Numbered from the stretch's first letter, positions 25,275 through 34,095 are shown. The stretch is DNA of 53,924 nucleotides from an uncultured Clostridia bacterium (GCA_932222125.1 CAKNZJ010000081.1:1-53924); one strand, 5' to 3'. Numbers and translations are program-made. Notes: generated by a model from the letters alone, not told the origin.

Positions 25275-25796
25275 TTAAATAGCCGCTGATGTGCCAGGTG
25301 TGGCCGATGGCTCTGCTCCCTCCATCTGCGCTGGCCGGATCAGGCTGTGGAGAAAGGAACCGTCCTCCCCCTGCACCTGGCCGCCTACCACCCGGTTTTT
25401 ATAGATCAGCAGTGCCGCCTGAGCCCCCGTTTCCCCATTGGGATGATTGGATATCTCATAGATGTATCGCTTGACCCGCTTCCCACAATACTGGGTCAGG
25501 TCAAAGCCTTGCTCCACCTGGAGAGCAAGGTACTGCTTGTAGCTGTCGTCAAAGGTTTCCGGGATCAACAGCTCCTCCGTAGCGATAGGCTGCTTACCCA
25601 CTTCCCACCCCAAGGTGTTGAGATAGGCTACCCGGTCGTCGTTATCCTTGACATTCTTCACCTCTGCTGAGGCGGTGACCGCTCTCCCTCCCAGGGTGAA
25701 AATCAGGGCTACTGCCAATGCCACACAGCAGCACCCTGCTGTGACAGCTCCCGCAATCAACCGTCTCTTTGGCACCCGCGCTGTCAAGATAAGCAT
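25275..25796 (-). CDS. DUF4830 domain membrane protein
   Basis: A 173-aa protein: one N-terminal membrane anchor (LIAGAVTAGCCCVALAVALI) followed by an extracytoplasmic DUF4830 domain (NDDRVAYLNTLGWEV, LLIPETFDDSYKQYLALQ, RYIYEISNHPNG, ALLIYKNRVVGGQVQ). Function unknown; the family is common in Clostridia. I choose the ATG at 25796, seven bases after GGAG, which gives the family start MLILTARVPKRRLI; ATGs at 25817/25814 are alternatives. It is divergent from the pseudouridine synthase gene. Confidence 0.85.
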   Translation of the reverse strand: MLILTARVPKRRLIAGAVTAGCCCVALAVALIFTLGGRAVTASAEVKNVKDNDDRVAYLNTLGWEVGKQPIATEELLIPETFDDSYKQYLALQVEQGFDLTQYCGKRVKRYIYEISNHPNGETGAQAALLIYKNRVVGGQVQGEDGSFLHSLIRPAQMEGAEPSATPGTSAAI

Positions 25797-25939
25797 GATA
25801 CCACTCCATTCCATCATATGGTCGTCCTCATAGAAACTCTATGTCTACTCCCTGTGAAATATGTTATCTTCTTCCTATCACAAGCAGCGCGGATAGCCTT
25901 GTCGGCCAAGGGCAGAGTACCCAAAAGGAGGTAATCTCA

Positions 25940-26644
25940 ATGGAACGTCTGGATAAACGGCTGGCCTCCACCGGCCAATGGAGCCGCAAAGAGGCCCGGG
26001 AACTCATCCGAACCGGCCGGGTATGGGTCAATGGCCAGATGTGCTCTTCCCCGGATCAAAAAGTGGATAAAACTGCCCCGGTCACGGTAGATGGCGCCCT
26101 GATCGAAGCGGACCGGCCGGTGTACCTTATGCTTCACAAGCCACCTGGAGTGGTGTCGGCTACCACCGATCCCCAGCAACCCACCGTCCTCTCCCTCCTC
26201 CCCTCCTCCTACCGGCGATTGGGCCTGTTCCCTGTCGGGCGCCTGGACAAGGACACCGAGGGACTGCTGCTGCTCACCAACGACGGCCCACTAGCCCACC
26301 GGCTGCTCTCCCCCAAGCGCCATGTGGACAAGGTGTACTATCTCCGGGTCAATGGCCGGCTGGATGAGGAAGACGCCCGGGCCGTGTCCCAAGGTATCAC
26401 CCTGGCCAATGGCTACACCTGTCTCCCCGGGCGGCTGGAGGTGCTTGGCAATGCCCAGGAGGCATATATTACCATTCGGGAGGGAAAGTACCATCAGATC
26501 AAACGAATGATGGCAGCCAGGAATAAACCGGTGCTCTATCTGAAACGTGTGGGATTTGGACCGTTGACATTGGACAAGTCCCTGCCGAAAGGGGGATGGA
26601 GGTCTTTGACTATCCCGGAAATCGACGCCCTTTTCCGTCAATGA
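25940..26644 (+). CDS. RsuA-family rRNA pseudouridine synthase
   Basis: Converts a uridine in rRNA to pseudouridine. The 234-aa protein has an N-terminal S4 RNA-binding domain (MERLDKRLASTGQWSRKEAR, GRVWVNG) and the catalytic domain with GRLDKDTEGLLLLTNDG containing the catalytic Asp, plus EGKYHQIKRMMAA. The sequence is of the RsuA (16S U516) type rather than RluB. AAAAGGAGG precedes the ATG at 25940; the longer upstream frame is not supported. Confidence 0.9.
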   Translation: MERLDKRLASTGQWSRKEARELIRTGRVWVNGQMCSSPDQKVDKTAPVTVDGALIEADRPVYLMLHKPPGVVSATTDPQQPTVLSLLPSSYRRLGLFPVGRLDKDTEGLLLLTNDGPLAHRLLSPKRHVDKVYYLRVNGRLDEEDARAVSQGITLANGYTCLPGRLEVLGNAQEAYITIREGKYHQIKRMMAARNKPVLYLKRVGFGPLTLDKSLPKGGWRSLTIPEIDALFRQ

Positions 26645-26688
26645 GACGAATTTTTCGGAAAAATCAACAAAAAATTTTTCAAAACCTG

Positions 26689-26717
26689 TTGAAATCGGCA
26701 ATGCGACCCGATATAAT
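26689..26717 (+). promoter_or_regulatory. Sigma-A promoter of the PucR-type gene
   Basis: TTGAAA (26689-26694), 17-bp spacer, TATAAT (26712-26717). It is followed by an unusually long leader of about 160 nt. Confidence 0.8.
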
Positions 26718-26883
26718 AGAGGGCACTAGGATAAAAACCACCACAAAATGAGTGGTATCAGGACTGCTGCCGGATCCGCCGATTGGTAAACTGCCCAAAT
26801 CCTTTAGGCCACGAAAGGAAGCAGGCATATCCTTCCCCGGCGCCAGCAGCCCAGATCAGCCGTATGAGAAAGGGGAAAATGCA

Positions 26884-27975
26884 ATGTCCAGCCGGATCTT
26901 CCAGAGCATTGTCCTTCAGATCAAGGACTGTTCCGACCGGGTCGTTGGAGTGATCGATGAACAAGGCACAGTGGTGGCCTGCAACGAACTGTCCCGCATC
27001 GGTGAAAAGTGGGCAACCGTGGCATCCATGCTGATCAATGATCAGGAGGGCCTTCTGGCGCGGGATGGCTACACCTTTAAGCCCCTTCCTGGTTGGAACA
27101 GGCAATTTGACTATGCCGCCTTTGCCCAGGGCGAGGATGAGCAGGCCTCTCTTCTCTGCTCCATGGCGGTCATTGCCCTGAACGGCGCCAAGACCTATTA
27201 TGAGGAAAAGCACGACAAAATCACCTTTATCAAAAATATCCTGTGCGACAACATTCTGCTTGGGGACATCTATGTCCGGGCCAAGGAGCTTCACTTTGTA
27301 TCCGAGACTCCACGAGTGGTCATTTTGGTCCGCCAGCTTGGTACACCAGATGTGTCCGCGGTGGATGTCATCTCTAACCTGTACCCTGACCGGCAAAACG
27401 ATTTTGTCCTGTCCATCAATGAAATGGACGTGGCCCTGGTCAAACACCTTGGGGAAAACGCCGATGCACGGGACATTCAGAAAATTGCCCAGACTGTGCA
27501 GGATACGCTTACTCGGGAGCTTGGAACCAAGACTGTGGTGGGCGTAGGTACCGTTGTGGGCCACATTCGTGATCTGGCCCGAACCTATAAGGAGGCTCAG
27601 CTCGCCATTGACGTGGGCAAGGTATTTGAGACTGAGCGGTCCATCATCAGCTATGAGAACCTGGGCATAGGCCGCCTGATCTATCAGCTTCCCACTACAC
27701 TGTGCGAAATGTTTCTCCGGGAAGTGTTCAAAAAGAATCCTATCGACGCTTTGGATCAGGAAACCCTGTTTACCATCAATAAGTTTTTTGAAAACAACCT
27801 GAACGTATCCGAGACCGCCCGAAAGTTGTTCATTCACCGCAACACCTTGGTCTACCGGCTGGAGAAGATTAAAAAGCTCACCGGTCTGGACCTGCGGGAA
27901 TTTGACGACGCCATCACCTTTAAGGTGGCCCTGATGGTAAAAAAATATCTGGTCTCCCGGGGCATTGAATCCTGA
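26884..27975 (+). CDS. PucR/CdaR-type HTH transcriptional regulator
   Basis: A 363-aa regulator. Residues 1-110 resemble a sugar-diacid-type sensor domain (SIVLQIKDCSDRVVGVIDEQ), a GGDEF-like linker domain follows (about 170-270, TKTVVGVGTVVGHIRDLART), and the C-terminal helix-turn-helix (PucR C-terminal, HTH_30) is clear: ETLFTINKFFENNLNVSETA, RKLFIHRNTLVYRLEKIKKL. Ligand and targets are unknown. The ATG at 26884 follows AAAGGGGAA; in-frame upstream codons lie in the leader. A sigma-A promoter (26689) and a terminator (27990) make it monocistronic, directly upstream of ftsE. Confidence 0.88.
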   Translation: MSSRIFQSIVLQIKDCSDRVVGVIDEQGTVVACNELSRIGEKWATVASMLINDQEGLLARDGYTFKPLPGWNRQFDYAAFAQGEDEQASLLCSMAVIALNGAKTYYEEKHDKITFIKNILCDNILLGDIYVRAKELHFVSETPRVVILVRQLGTPDVSAVDVISNLYPDRQNDFVLSINEMDVALVKHLGENADARDIQKIAQTVQDTLTRELGTKTVVGVGTVVGHIRDLARTYKEAQLAIDVGKVFETERSIISYENLGIGRLIYQLPTTLCEMFLREVFKKNPIDALDQETLFTINKFFENNLNVSETARKLFIHRNTLVYRLEKIKKLTGLDLREFDDAITFKVALMVKKYLVSRGIES

Positions 27976-27989
27976 CTATACTTCTTTTA

Positions 27990-28028
27990 CCGGCCACAGA
28001 GCCCAATTCGGCTCTAGGGCCGGTTTTT
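27990..28028 (+). terminator. Terminator of the PucR-type gene
   Basis: CCGGCC (27990-27995) pairs with GGCCGG (28018-28023) around an inner AGCC/GGCT stem, followed by TTTTTC. Confidence 0.8.
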
Positions 28029-28107
28029 CTTCCTACCATCTGTGAGCTTATCTCCCAAAGTTAACATAAACTTTTTATTCCCAATCGGGTAACAGGTCCA
28101 AAATCTG

Positions 28108-28136
28108 TTGACAGCCCACGAAACAAAAGATATAAT
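28108..28136 (+). promoter_or_regulatory. Sigma-A promoter of ftsEX
   Basis: Consensus TTGACA (28108-28113), 17-bp spacer, TATAAT (28131-28136); about 65 nt before the ftsE start. Confidence 0.85.
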
Positions 28137-28203
28137 GTAAATAATTGTATTAACCTCATTTCGCCGTGTGTTCCCGGCACGGCAATATTGGGAGACATCG
28201 CCT

Positions 28204-28884
28204 ATGATACGACTGATGGATGTGTACCAGGAATATGACAACGGGACTAAGGCGCTAAATGGAATTGATCTGCGCATCGACGATGGGGAGTTCGTCTTTT
28301 TGGTGGGGCCTTCCGGCTCCGGGAAATCCACGATCGTCAAACTGCTTACCGCAGAAGTGGCTGCCAGCCAAGGCCGGATCATCGTAAATGGATACAACCT
28401 GAATAACATACGCCGCTGGCAGATCCCCTATATGCGCCGCACCCTGGGGGTTATCTTTCAGGATTTTCGCCTCATTGACAAAAAAACGGTGTGGGCAAAC
28501 CTGGAGTTCGCCATGCGCACCATCGGCGCCAGCAAACGGGAGATGCGCAAGCGCATCCCTTATGTGCTGCATCTGGTGGGGCTGGAAGGAAAGGAAAGCG
28601 CCTATCCCAATCAGATGAGCGGGGGCGAACAGCAGCGTGTGGCCATTGCCAGAGCTCTGGTGAACAATCCTCAGATGATCATTGCTGATGAGCCCACCGG
28701 CAACCTGGATCCCCAACGTTCCCTGGACATCATGACACTTTTGGATCAGATCAACTCTATGGGCACCACCATACTGGTGGTCACCCATGAAAAGGACCTG
28801 GTCAACCGCTTCTCCAAACGAGTGGTGGCTATCAATGAGGGCCAACTGGTCCATGACGCGCAGGGGGGCTATTCAACGGTATGA
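28204..28884 (+). CDS. ftsE: Cell division ATP-binding protein FtsE
   Basis: ATPase of the FtsEX complex, which controls peptidoglycan hydrolases at the septum or sidewall instead of transporting a substrate. The 226-aa protein has Walker A GPSGSGKS, Q-loop IFQDFRLIDKKTVWAN (the DFRL segment is typical of FtsE), signature MSGGEQQRVAIARA, Walker B MIIADEPTGNLD and VVTHE. GGGAG is 9 bases before the ATG at 28204. It overlaps ftsX by 4 nt and shares a consensus promoter, so ftsE-ftsX-M23 activator form an operon. Confidence 0.94.
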   Translation: MIRLMDVYQEYDNGTKALNGIDLRIDDGEFVFLVGPSGSGKSTIVKLLTAEVAASQGRIIVNGYNLNNIRRWQIPYMRRTLGVIFQDFRLIDKKTVWANLEFAMRTIGASKREMRKRIPYVLHLVGLEGKESAYPNQMSGGEQQRVAIARALVNNPQMIIADEPTGNLDPQRSLDIMTLLDQINSMGTTILVVTHEKDLVNRFSKRVVAINEGQLVHDAQGGYSTV

Positions 28885-29777
28885 AGCATGGATTTAACTT
28901 TGGCTACTTTCTCAGCGAGGGCCTCCACAGCATTGTTTCCCACGGCCTGATGTCCTTTGCCGCGGTATCCATGATTGTGGCCTGTCTGATCATTATGGGT
29001 TCCTTCTCCCTGCTGGCCCTAAATGCTGACCAGATGCTGGGCCAAGTGGAGGACGACAACGAGTTTCTCCTCTATATTGACGAGTCCTATACCGATGAGC
29101 AAATCCATGCTCTGACCCAACAGGTTCGCTCCCTTTCCAATGTGGCCTCCGCCACCTTTATTCCTAAGGAAGATGCGAAGGATGTCTTTCTGGAAGGTCG
29201 GGAAAATGAGGGCCTGTATGCCAACATACCAGATACTGTATTCCGAGACCGCATTTCTGTCCATGTAGTGGATCTCACCCTGTTTCGCCAGACCGTGGAT
29301 CAGGCTAAAGCCCTGGATGGTGTGGCCAACTACCGGGCGGAGGCTGAGCTGGCCGAAGGATTTGTTACGGTGCGCAATGCTTCCACCGCCCTGGCCGGCA
29401 TGCTGGTGGCTATCCTCGCTGCCGTCTCTCTATTCATCATTGCCAACACTATCCGGCTGGCCACCTTTTCCCGGCGAAATGAGATCGCCATTATGAAGAT
29501 GTGTGGCGCCACCAACGGCTTTGTCCGCTGGCCCTTTGTCTTTGAAGGGCTGATCTTAGGCCTGCTGGGCGCGTTGGTCGCTTTCTTTCTCCAGTGGGGC
29601 ATCTATACTGCGGCTGGGCAAGCTATGACCGACTCCGGCGCCATTATGCTGCTTGCCAATGGTATTATCCCCTTTTCAACCCTTTGGCTGCCCATATTGG
29701 GGGTATTCCTGCTGGCTGGCACACTCATCGGCGCGCTGGGTTCTGGCTTTGCCATTCGCCGGTTCCTTCAGGTGTAA
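28881..29777 (+). CDS. ftsX: Cell division permease-like protein FtsX
   Basis: Membrane partner of FtsE (298 aa). One helix near residues 20-45 (HGLMSFAAVSMIVACLIIMG), an extracytoplasmic loop (about 50-165), then three helices around 170-195, 215-245 and 265-290, with the cytoplasmic coupling segment RRNEIAIMKMCGATNGFVRW. The periplasmic-type loop is where FtsX contacts a hydrolase activator; the next gene encodes a coiled-coil M23 protein that fits this role. Start overlaps ftsE (ATGA). Confidence 0.94.
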   Translation: MKHGFNFGYFLSEGLHSIVSHGLMSFAAVSMIVACLIIMGSFSLLALNADQMLGQVEDDNEFLLYIDESYTDEQIHALTQQVRSLSNVASATFIPKEDAKDVFLEGRENEGLYANIPDTVFRDRISVHVVDLTLFRQTVDQAKALDGVANYRAEAELAEGFVTVRNASTALAGMLVAILAAVSLFIIANTIRLATFSRRNEIAIMKMCGATNGFVRWPFVFEGLILGLLGALVAFFLQWGIYTAAGQAMTDSGAIMLLANGIIPFSTLWLPILGVFLLAGTLIGALGSGFAIRRFLQV

Positions 29778-29825
29778 ATCAACAGTATACCAGTCTATTG
29801 GGAAGATGAAGATATGGAGGTTAAT

Positions 29826-31067
29826 ATGAATTATAAAATGCGGCGTATAGTGGTAGTCCTTGTGGTGGCGGCTCTTGTTCTAACGGCGCTGATGCCCCTT
29901 CTAAGTATATTTGCCCGAGCTTCCGTCACCAAGGATGATATTGCTAACATCAGAGGCGAACTCAATCAGGTAACCAACAGAAAAAAAGAGCTGGAAAAGC
30001 ATCTGGCCGGCCTTCGCAATGATCTGACCCAAGCCAAGCAGACGGTGGAAACTGTTCAGGAAAAAGTGCTGCTCACCGAGCAGCAGATTAGTTACAGCCA
30101 GGCCTTACTGGATCAGTATGACCTGCAAATCGAGGAGAAGGCGAAAGAAATTCTGGAACTGGAGGCCCAGGAGGCAAAACAGCTTCAGGAATTCTACACC
30201 CAAGTGCGCTGGATGGAGGAAACGGGAAATGTCTCCTACCTCTCCATCCTGTTTCAGGCATCCACCTTTTCTAAGATGTTGGAGTATGCTATGCTTATTG
30301 GAGACATTATGGACCACTCCAACCGCATCATTGACCAGCTCAAGTACACCCAGGCGGAGATCGCCCAGGCTCAGGATGCCATCCGGGCCGACCGGGATGC
30401 CCAAGCTGAAGTTCAGGCCCAGCTAGAGGCCCAAAAGTCCCAACTGGACAGGGAAAAAGCGGAAGCTATTGCCCTAATGAACTCCATCGCCGCCTCAGAA
30501 AGCGAGTATGCCCAGGAGGCCCAAAAACTGGCCGCTGAGGAGCGGGAAGTCCAGCAGGCGCTGCAGTTGGCAGAGCAGAAGTACGCCGCACAGCTTAACA
30601 CATTGAACAATACCGGTGACTGGTATTGGCCTCTGCCCGGTCGGTATAAGCTATCCTCCTTATTTGGCGGCCGATTCAGCCCCATCTATGGCCGGTGGGA
30701 GAGCCACACCGGTGTGGATATACCCGCTCCCGGTGGCACTGAGATCCGCGCTGCCCAAGGTGGAGTGGTCACATTGGTGGGCACCAACCGGAACGCCTCC
30801 TATGGCTACTACTGCATCATCAACCATGGCAATGGCTATTCCACCCTGTATGCCCATCAACGCTCTATCCCCAACCTGTCTGTGGGACAGACGGTGGCCA
30901 AGGGACAGGTGATCGGCTATGTGGGCACCACCGGTGATTCCACCGGCAATCACCTCCACTTTGAACTGCGTGTCAACGGCAGTCGGGCCAGCGCACTGAA
31001 GCTTTATCCTGGAATGACCTTTACTTACACCTCCGATGGGGTCACCCAGACCATCGCCGGTGGCTGA
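29826..31067 (+). CDS. EnvC-like murein hydrolase activator / M23 peptidase
   Basis: A 413-aa exported protein: signal/anchor at about 8-32 (VVVLVVAALVLTALMPLLSI), long coiled coil (about 40-255, ELNQVTNRKKELEKHLAGLR and similar), and a C-terminal LytM/M23 domain (about 275-400) with HTGVDIPAPGG and HLHFELRVNG, which retain the His/Asp and HxH zinc ligands, so it may be an active endopeptidase and not only an activator. The coiled coil followed by M23 directly after ftsX matches the EnvC/PcsB design. GGAGG lies 5 bases before the ATG at 29826. A GC-rich terminator follows. Confidence 0.9.
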   Translation: MNYKMRRIVVVLVVAALVLTALMPLLSIFARASVTKDDIANIRGELNQVTNRKKELEKHLAGLRNDLTQAKQTVETVQEKVLLTEQQISYSQALLDQYDLQIEEKAKEILELEAQEAKQLQEFYTQVRWMEETGNVSYLSILFQASTFSKMLEYAMLIGDIMDHSNRIIDQLKYTQAEIAQAQDAIRADRDAQAEVQAQLEAQKSQLDREKAEAIALMNSIAASESEYAQEAQKLAAEEREVQQALQLAEQKYAAQLNTLNNTGDWYWPLPGRYKLSSLFGGRFSPIYGRWESHTGVDIPAPGGTEIRAAQGGVVTLVGTNRNASYGYYCIINHGNGYSTLYAHQRSIPNLSVGQTVAKGQVIGYVGTTGDSTGNHLHFELRVNGSRASALKLYPGMTFTYTSDGVTQTIAGG

Positions 31068-31079
31068 GAACATCTCCCA

Positions 31080-31109
31080 GGGGCGCGGGAATCACCCGCG
31101 CCCCTTTTA
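31080..31109 (+). terminator. Terminator of the ftsEX operon
   Basis: Perfect 10-bp GC stem (31080-31089 with 31095-31104), 5-nt loop, TTTTAT. Confidence 0.8.
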
Positions 31110-31132
31110 TCTTTGGTAAGGAGGCTCCTCTC

Positions 31133-32314
31133 ATGAAAGAACAACCAACCCAATCTACTCAAAGGCACTTCCATCTGCCCGGATGGGCTAAGATCCTTAT
31201 CGCCATTGTCCTCACCCTGGCACTGTCTACCGGCGCCTGGGCCCTCTTGCTCGGTCCTGGGGGCCGTTCCATGGTCAAGACCTTCCTGCTGGCCCGGTTT
31301 GCCTTTGTGGACATCAATGTGGATCTGGACCATGCGGTGAACCAAAGTCTGGATGCCTTTGTAAAGGGTCTGGGGGACCAGTGGTCCTACTATCTGGATC
31401 AACACAGTTACCAGCAGGTAATGGACAATCGGGCTAACCGCTATGTGGGCATTGGAATTACTGTCACCCTTGACCGGGAAGAGGGCCTGCTGGTTCAATC
31501 TGTTGTCCAGGAGGGCCCCGCTCAGCAGGCAGGGGTGCGCCCAGGAGATATCATCACCGCGGTGGATGGGACTTCTCTCGCCGGTGAAGCCCGGTACAGC
31601 GGAACCGACCTGGTTACCGGTGAGGCCGGCTCTCAGGTGACGCTCACCTTGCTTCGGGAGGACGGCTCCACCCCACAAATCACCTGTACCCGGTCGGCCA
31701 TCTCCTCTCCTTCCGCCCATGGGCAGATGCTGGAACATCAGGTCGGTTATGTCAGGCTGTCCAACTTTTACTCCGGGGCAGCGGACAGCTTTATTAAGGA
31801 AGTGGACAGTCTACTGGAACAGGGCGCCCAAAGCTTGGTCATCGATCTACGGGATGATCCCGGCGGATATGTGGGTGAACTACAATCCATTTTGGACTAT
31901 CTTCTTCCCGAGGGACCAGTGTTCATCCACAGGCCACGCTGGGGAAGGGAGCACGTGTATCAATCTGATCCAAACTGGGTTGGCGTGCCCATGGCAGCGC
32001 TTGTAAATCAGGACACCTACTCGGCAGCGGAACTGCTGGCCGCACAACTGCAAGAAAGCGTAGGTGCGCCCATTGTGGGTGAGCGTACCTCAGGCAAGGG
32101 CTACTCTCAAGTCACCTTTCCTCTGCCCAACGGCGGCGGGGTCGGCTTGTCCACTGCGACCTACTGCACCGGCAACGGCCATTCCCTGATTGGCACTGGC
32201 CTTATACCAGATGCGGAACTCCCCCTGAGCTCAGGAGCCATCATGGGAGGCAAAGACGACAACCAACTTCAAGCAGCTCTATCCCTGCTGGATGAGACAA
32301 AGGCCCGGAGCTAG
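31133..32314 (+). CDS. S41 family C-terminal processing peptidase
   Basis: Membrane-anchored serine protease of the CtpA/CtpB type (393 aa). An N-terminal helix (ILIAIVLTLALSTGAWALLL) anchors it outside the membrane; a PDZ domain spans about 95-185 (GIGITVTLDREEGLLVQSVV, AGVRPGDIITAVDG), and the S41 catalytic core follows with Ser297 in NQDTYSAAELLAAQ and Lys322 in GERTSGKGYSQ, the expected 25-residue spacing. Ctp proteases trim exported proteins and, in spore formers, act in sporulation signalling. TAAGGAGG precedes the ATG. The last seven codons and stop lie inside the terminator stem-loop. Confidence 0.92.
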   Translation: MKEQPTQSTQRHFHLPGWAKILIAIVLTLALSTGAWALLLGPGGRSMVKTFLLARFAFVDINVDLDHAVNQSLDAFVKGLGDQWSYYLDQHSYQQVMDNRANRYVGIGITVTLDREEGLLVQSVVQEGPAQQAGVRPGDIITAVDGTSLAGEARYSGTDLVTGEAGSQVTLTLLREDGSTPQITCTRSAISSPSAHGQMLEHQVGYVRLSNFYSGAADSFIKEVDSLLEQGAQSLVIDLRDDPGGYVGELQSILDYLLPEGPVFIHRPRWGREHVYQSDPNWVGVPMAALVNQDTYSAAELLAAQLQESVGAPIVGERTSGKGYSQVTFPLPNGGGVGLSTATYCTGNGHSLIGTGLIPDAELPLSSGAIMGGKDDNQLQAALSLLDETKARS

Positions 32315-32337
32315 ACGCTCCGGGCCTTTGTCTCATC
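32291..32337. terminator. Bidirectional terminator embedded in the S41 gene end
   Basis: Perfect 21-bp inverted repeat (32291-32311 and 32317-32337). The 5-nt loop carries the TAG stop of the S41 gene, and the right arm reaches the stop of the convergent degV gene. Confidence 0.8.
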
Positions 32338-33175
32338 ATTGACGGAAAAAGATGATCCCTAAAGTATTAGGCCCGCAGTGACAGGAAATGGTACTGCCTG
32401 CCACACAGTCCAGTACTTCCTGAAAACCGTACCTGGCGGCCAATTCCTCCCGTATGACAGCGGGAATGGCCGGATCACACCGGGTATGGACCACTGCTAC
32501 CCGCTCCTTGCACACTTCCTTTCCAGCCACTCGCTCCTCCATATACTCCCAAAGCACCTTCTCAAAGTTGCCCCGGTACTTCTTGCCCACAGCCATTGCT
32601 CCATCCGTGAGGACGATACATGGCTTTAGCTTCAGCAGGTTTGCCCCCAGGGCCACCACTGATGAACACCGGCCTCCCTTGGCCAGATAGTCCAACTTAT
32701 CTACCACAAAGGTGGTGTCCACCCTATCTGCCAAAGTATGTAGCAAGGCCACCACATCCTTGGCTGACTCCCCGCGCAGGGCAGCCTCTGCCGCTGCCAA
32801 CACCAGCAGACCCTGCCCGGTGCTTAGGTTGCGGGAATCCACCACATAGACATTGGGGTAATCCTCCGCCGCCACACAAGCGTTTTGATAACAGCAGGAA
32901 AACTCCCGTCCAATGGTGATATGGAGTACGGCATCATGCTGAGGAGACAGCGTGGCAAATAGCTTTTGATAATCATCAATATTGACTGCGGCAGTGGTGG
33001 GCAGCTCCCCACTGCCCTCCACATGTCGGAAGATGTCCTCTGGGCCCACGTCCTGTCCATCCCGGTATGTGGCCCCACCAAAAGAGACGTAGAGAGGCAC
33101 CAGGGTAATCTGGTAGTGCTCTAGCACCTCGGGAGGAAGATCACAGGTGCTGGTTGCAGTGATTTTGATTGACAT
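32336..33175 (-). CDS. DegV family fatty-acid-binding protein
   Basis: A 279-aa DegV/FakB-type protein that binds fatty acids, in other Firmicutes for phosphorylation by FakA. Features: MSIKITATSTCDLPPEVLEH at the start (the loop with the bound acyl carboxylate), the TSxP-like ELPTTAAVN segment, VVDSRNLSTGQGLLVL, and DKLDYLAKGGRCSS, all conserved. GGAGG precedes the ATG by eight bases. No fakA gene lies nearby. It converges on the S41 gene and shares its terminator. Confidence 0.92.
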   Translation of the reverse strand: MSIKITATSTCDLPPEVLEHYQITLVPLYVSFGGATYRDGQDVGPEDIFRHVEGSGELPTTAAVNIDDYQKLFATLSPQHDAVLHITIGREFSCCYQNACVAAEDYPNVYVVDSRNLSTGQGLLVLAAAEAALRGESAKDVVALLHTLADRVDTTFVVDKLDYLAKGGRCSSVVALGANLLKLKPCIVLTDGAMAVGKKYRGNFEKVLWEYMEERVAGKEVCKERVAVVHTRCDPAIPAVIREELAARYGFQEVLDCVAGSTISCHCGPNTLGIIFFRQ

Positions 33176-33329
33176 GTTACAACCTCCGATTCTCTGTTCA
33201 CATAAAGAATACGGGTCATTATAACAAAACCCTAGCCCATTTGCAACCGCCCCCTAGCCTCTGTTGCCAAACCGGAAATATTCTGCATATTTATTTTGTT
33301 TCACGCCTATAATCTCTTGGGGTGAACAT

Positions 33330-34016
33330 ATGATAGGACGGATTATGCATTATACAGCCAAAGGACGAAACCGAATAGAACCAGTTCGATATGGCCCACT
33401 AACCTTGCTTCAGAGCACCTTTTATGAAAGTCCCCGGCTCTCCTCCAGAGGGGTGGCCCGCCGGTTGCACCGGATCGAGCGAACCCTGCTCAAGGCAGGA
33501 GTGGGCCGGGTAGTGCTCCCACAAAACTTTCCCCATCGGGAACTTCTCCAATATCTGCGTCCGGTGGATCCCATCCCCTTCTGGCGGGGCACAGCGGATG
33601 TGCTGGCTCTAGGCGCCCTCAAACGGACAGGCATTCCCCCAGAACGCGGGCTGGTTGCCCTGTCCGCGCCCCGGCTTTGTCCAGAGTTGCAGACGACCGC
33701 ACAGCGGCTTTGCCCTCATATACGGGGATTACTCATTGATGTACCGGGAGAAGGCGAGGGCTATGCCCGCTGGCTCCACGAACAATTTGGTCTGCCCATG
33801 TTCCCTGCTGTGTTAAATGCGGATGTCACCGTGGCCTTTGGTCCAGGCGGAAGGCGCTGGGGACAGACCTTGGAGCTATACGGCCCTCAGCCCGACCTGG
33901 CTGGGCTGGTGATCACAGCCCCTGAGTTAGACCTGCCTGGCGACTGCGACTCCCAATTGCTTGCCCTGCTATGGGAGCAGGGCAGCTTGACCCACCGAAT
34001 CCTCTGCGCCGTATAA
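33330..34016 (+). CDS. Uncharacterised protein
   Basis: I do not recognise this 228-aa protein. It is soluble-looking, Arg/Leu/Pro/Gly-rich with no signal peptide or membrane helix. Notable stretches: RNRIEPVRYGPLTLLQSTFY near the start, VARRLHRIERTLLKAGVGRV, VLPQNFPHRELLQYLRPVD, GLLIDVPGEGEGYARWL and LAGLVITAPELDLPGD. The alternating strand/helix pattern suggests an alpha/beta fold. The ATG at 33330 follows TTGGGGTGA; the upstream in-frame part runs through the intergenic region. Codon use is like the core genes, so it is probably a resident gene. It is monocistronic, with a terminator at 34017. Confidence 0.75.
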   Translation: MIGRIMHYTAKGRNRIEPVRYGPLTLLQSTFYESPRLSSRGVARRLHRIERTLLKAGVGRVVLPQNFPHRELLQYLRPVDPIPFWRGTADVLALGALKRTGIPPERGLVALSAPRLCPELQTTAQRLCPHIRGLLIDVPGEGEGYARWLHEQFGLPMFPAVLNADVTVAFGPGGRRWGQTLELYGPQPDLAGLVITAPELDLPGDCDSQLLALLWEQGSLTHRILCAV

Positions 34017-34049
34017 GGCGGGCGGCCCTTTCAAGAAGGGCCGCCCGCC
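34017..34049. terminator. GC-rich hairpin between convergent genes
   Basis: Perfect 14-bp stem (34017-34030 with 34036-34049), 5-nt loop, starting directly after the stop codon. The T run is weak (TTGT). Confidence 0.65.
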
Positions 34050-34095
34050 TTGTCCATTCCATCTTGATCTATCTTTTGCCGTCATGAGGCAACGC

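Noticed and set aside
26718..26883. Known riboswitch (cobalamin, c-di-GMP, c-di-AMP) in the PucR-gene leader
   Set aside because: None of the conserved core motifs of these classes is present.
26758..27837. Long antisense frame (359 aa) opposite the PucR-type gene
   Set aside because: It mirrors the real gene's codons, has no ribosome site and matches no family. The same holds for the antisense frames at 45566-46564 and 1841-2686.
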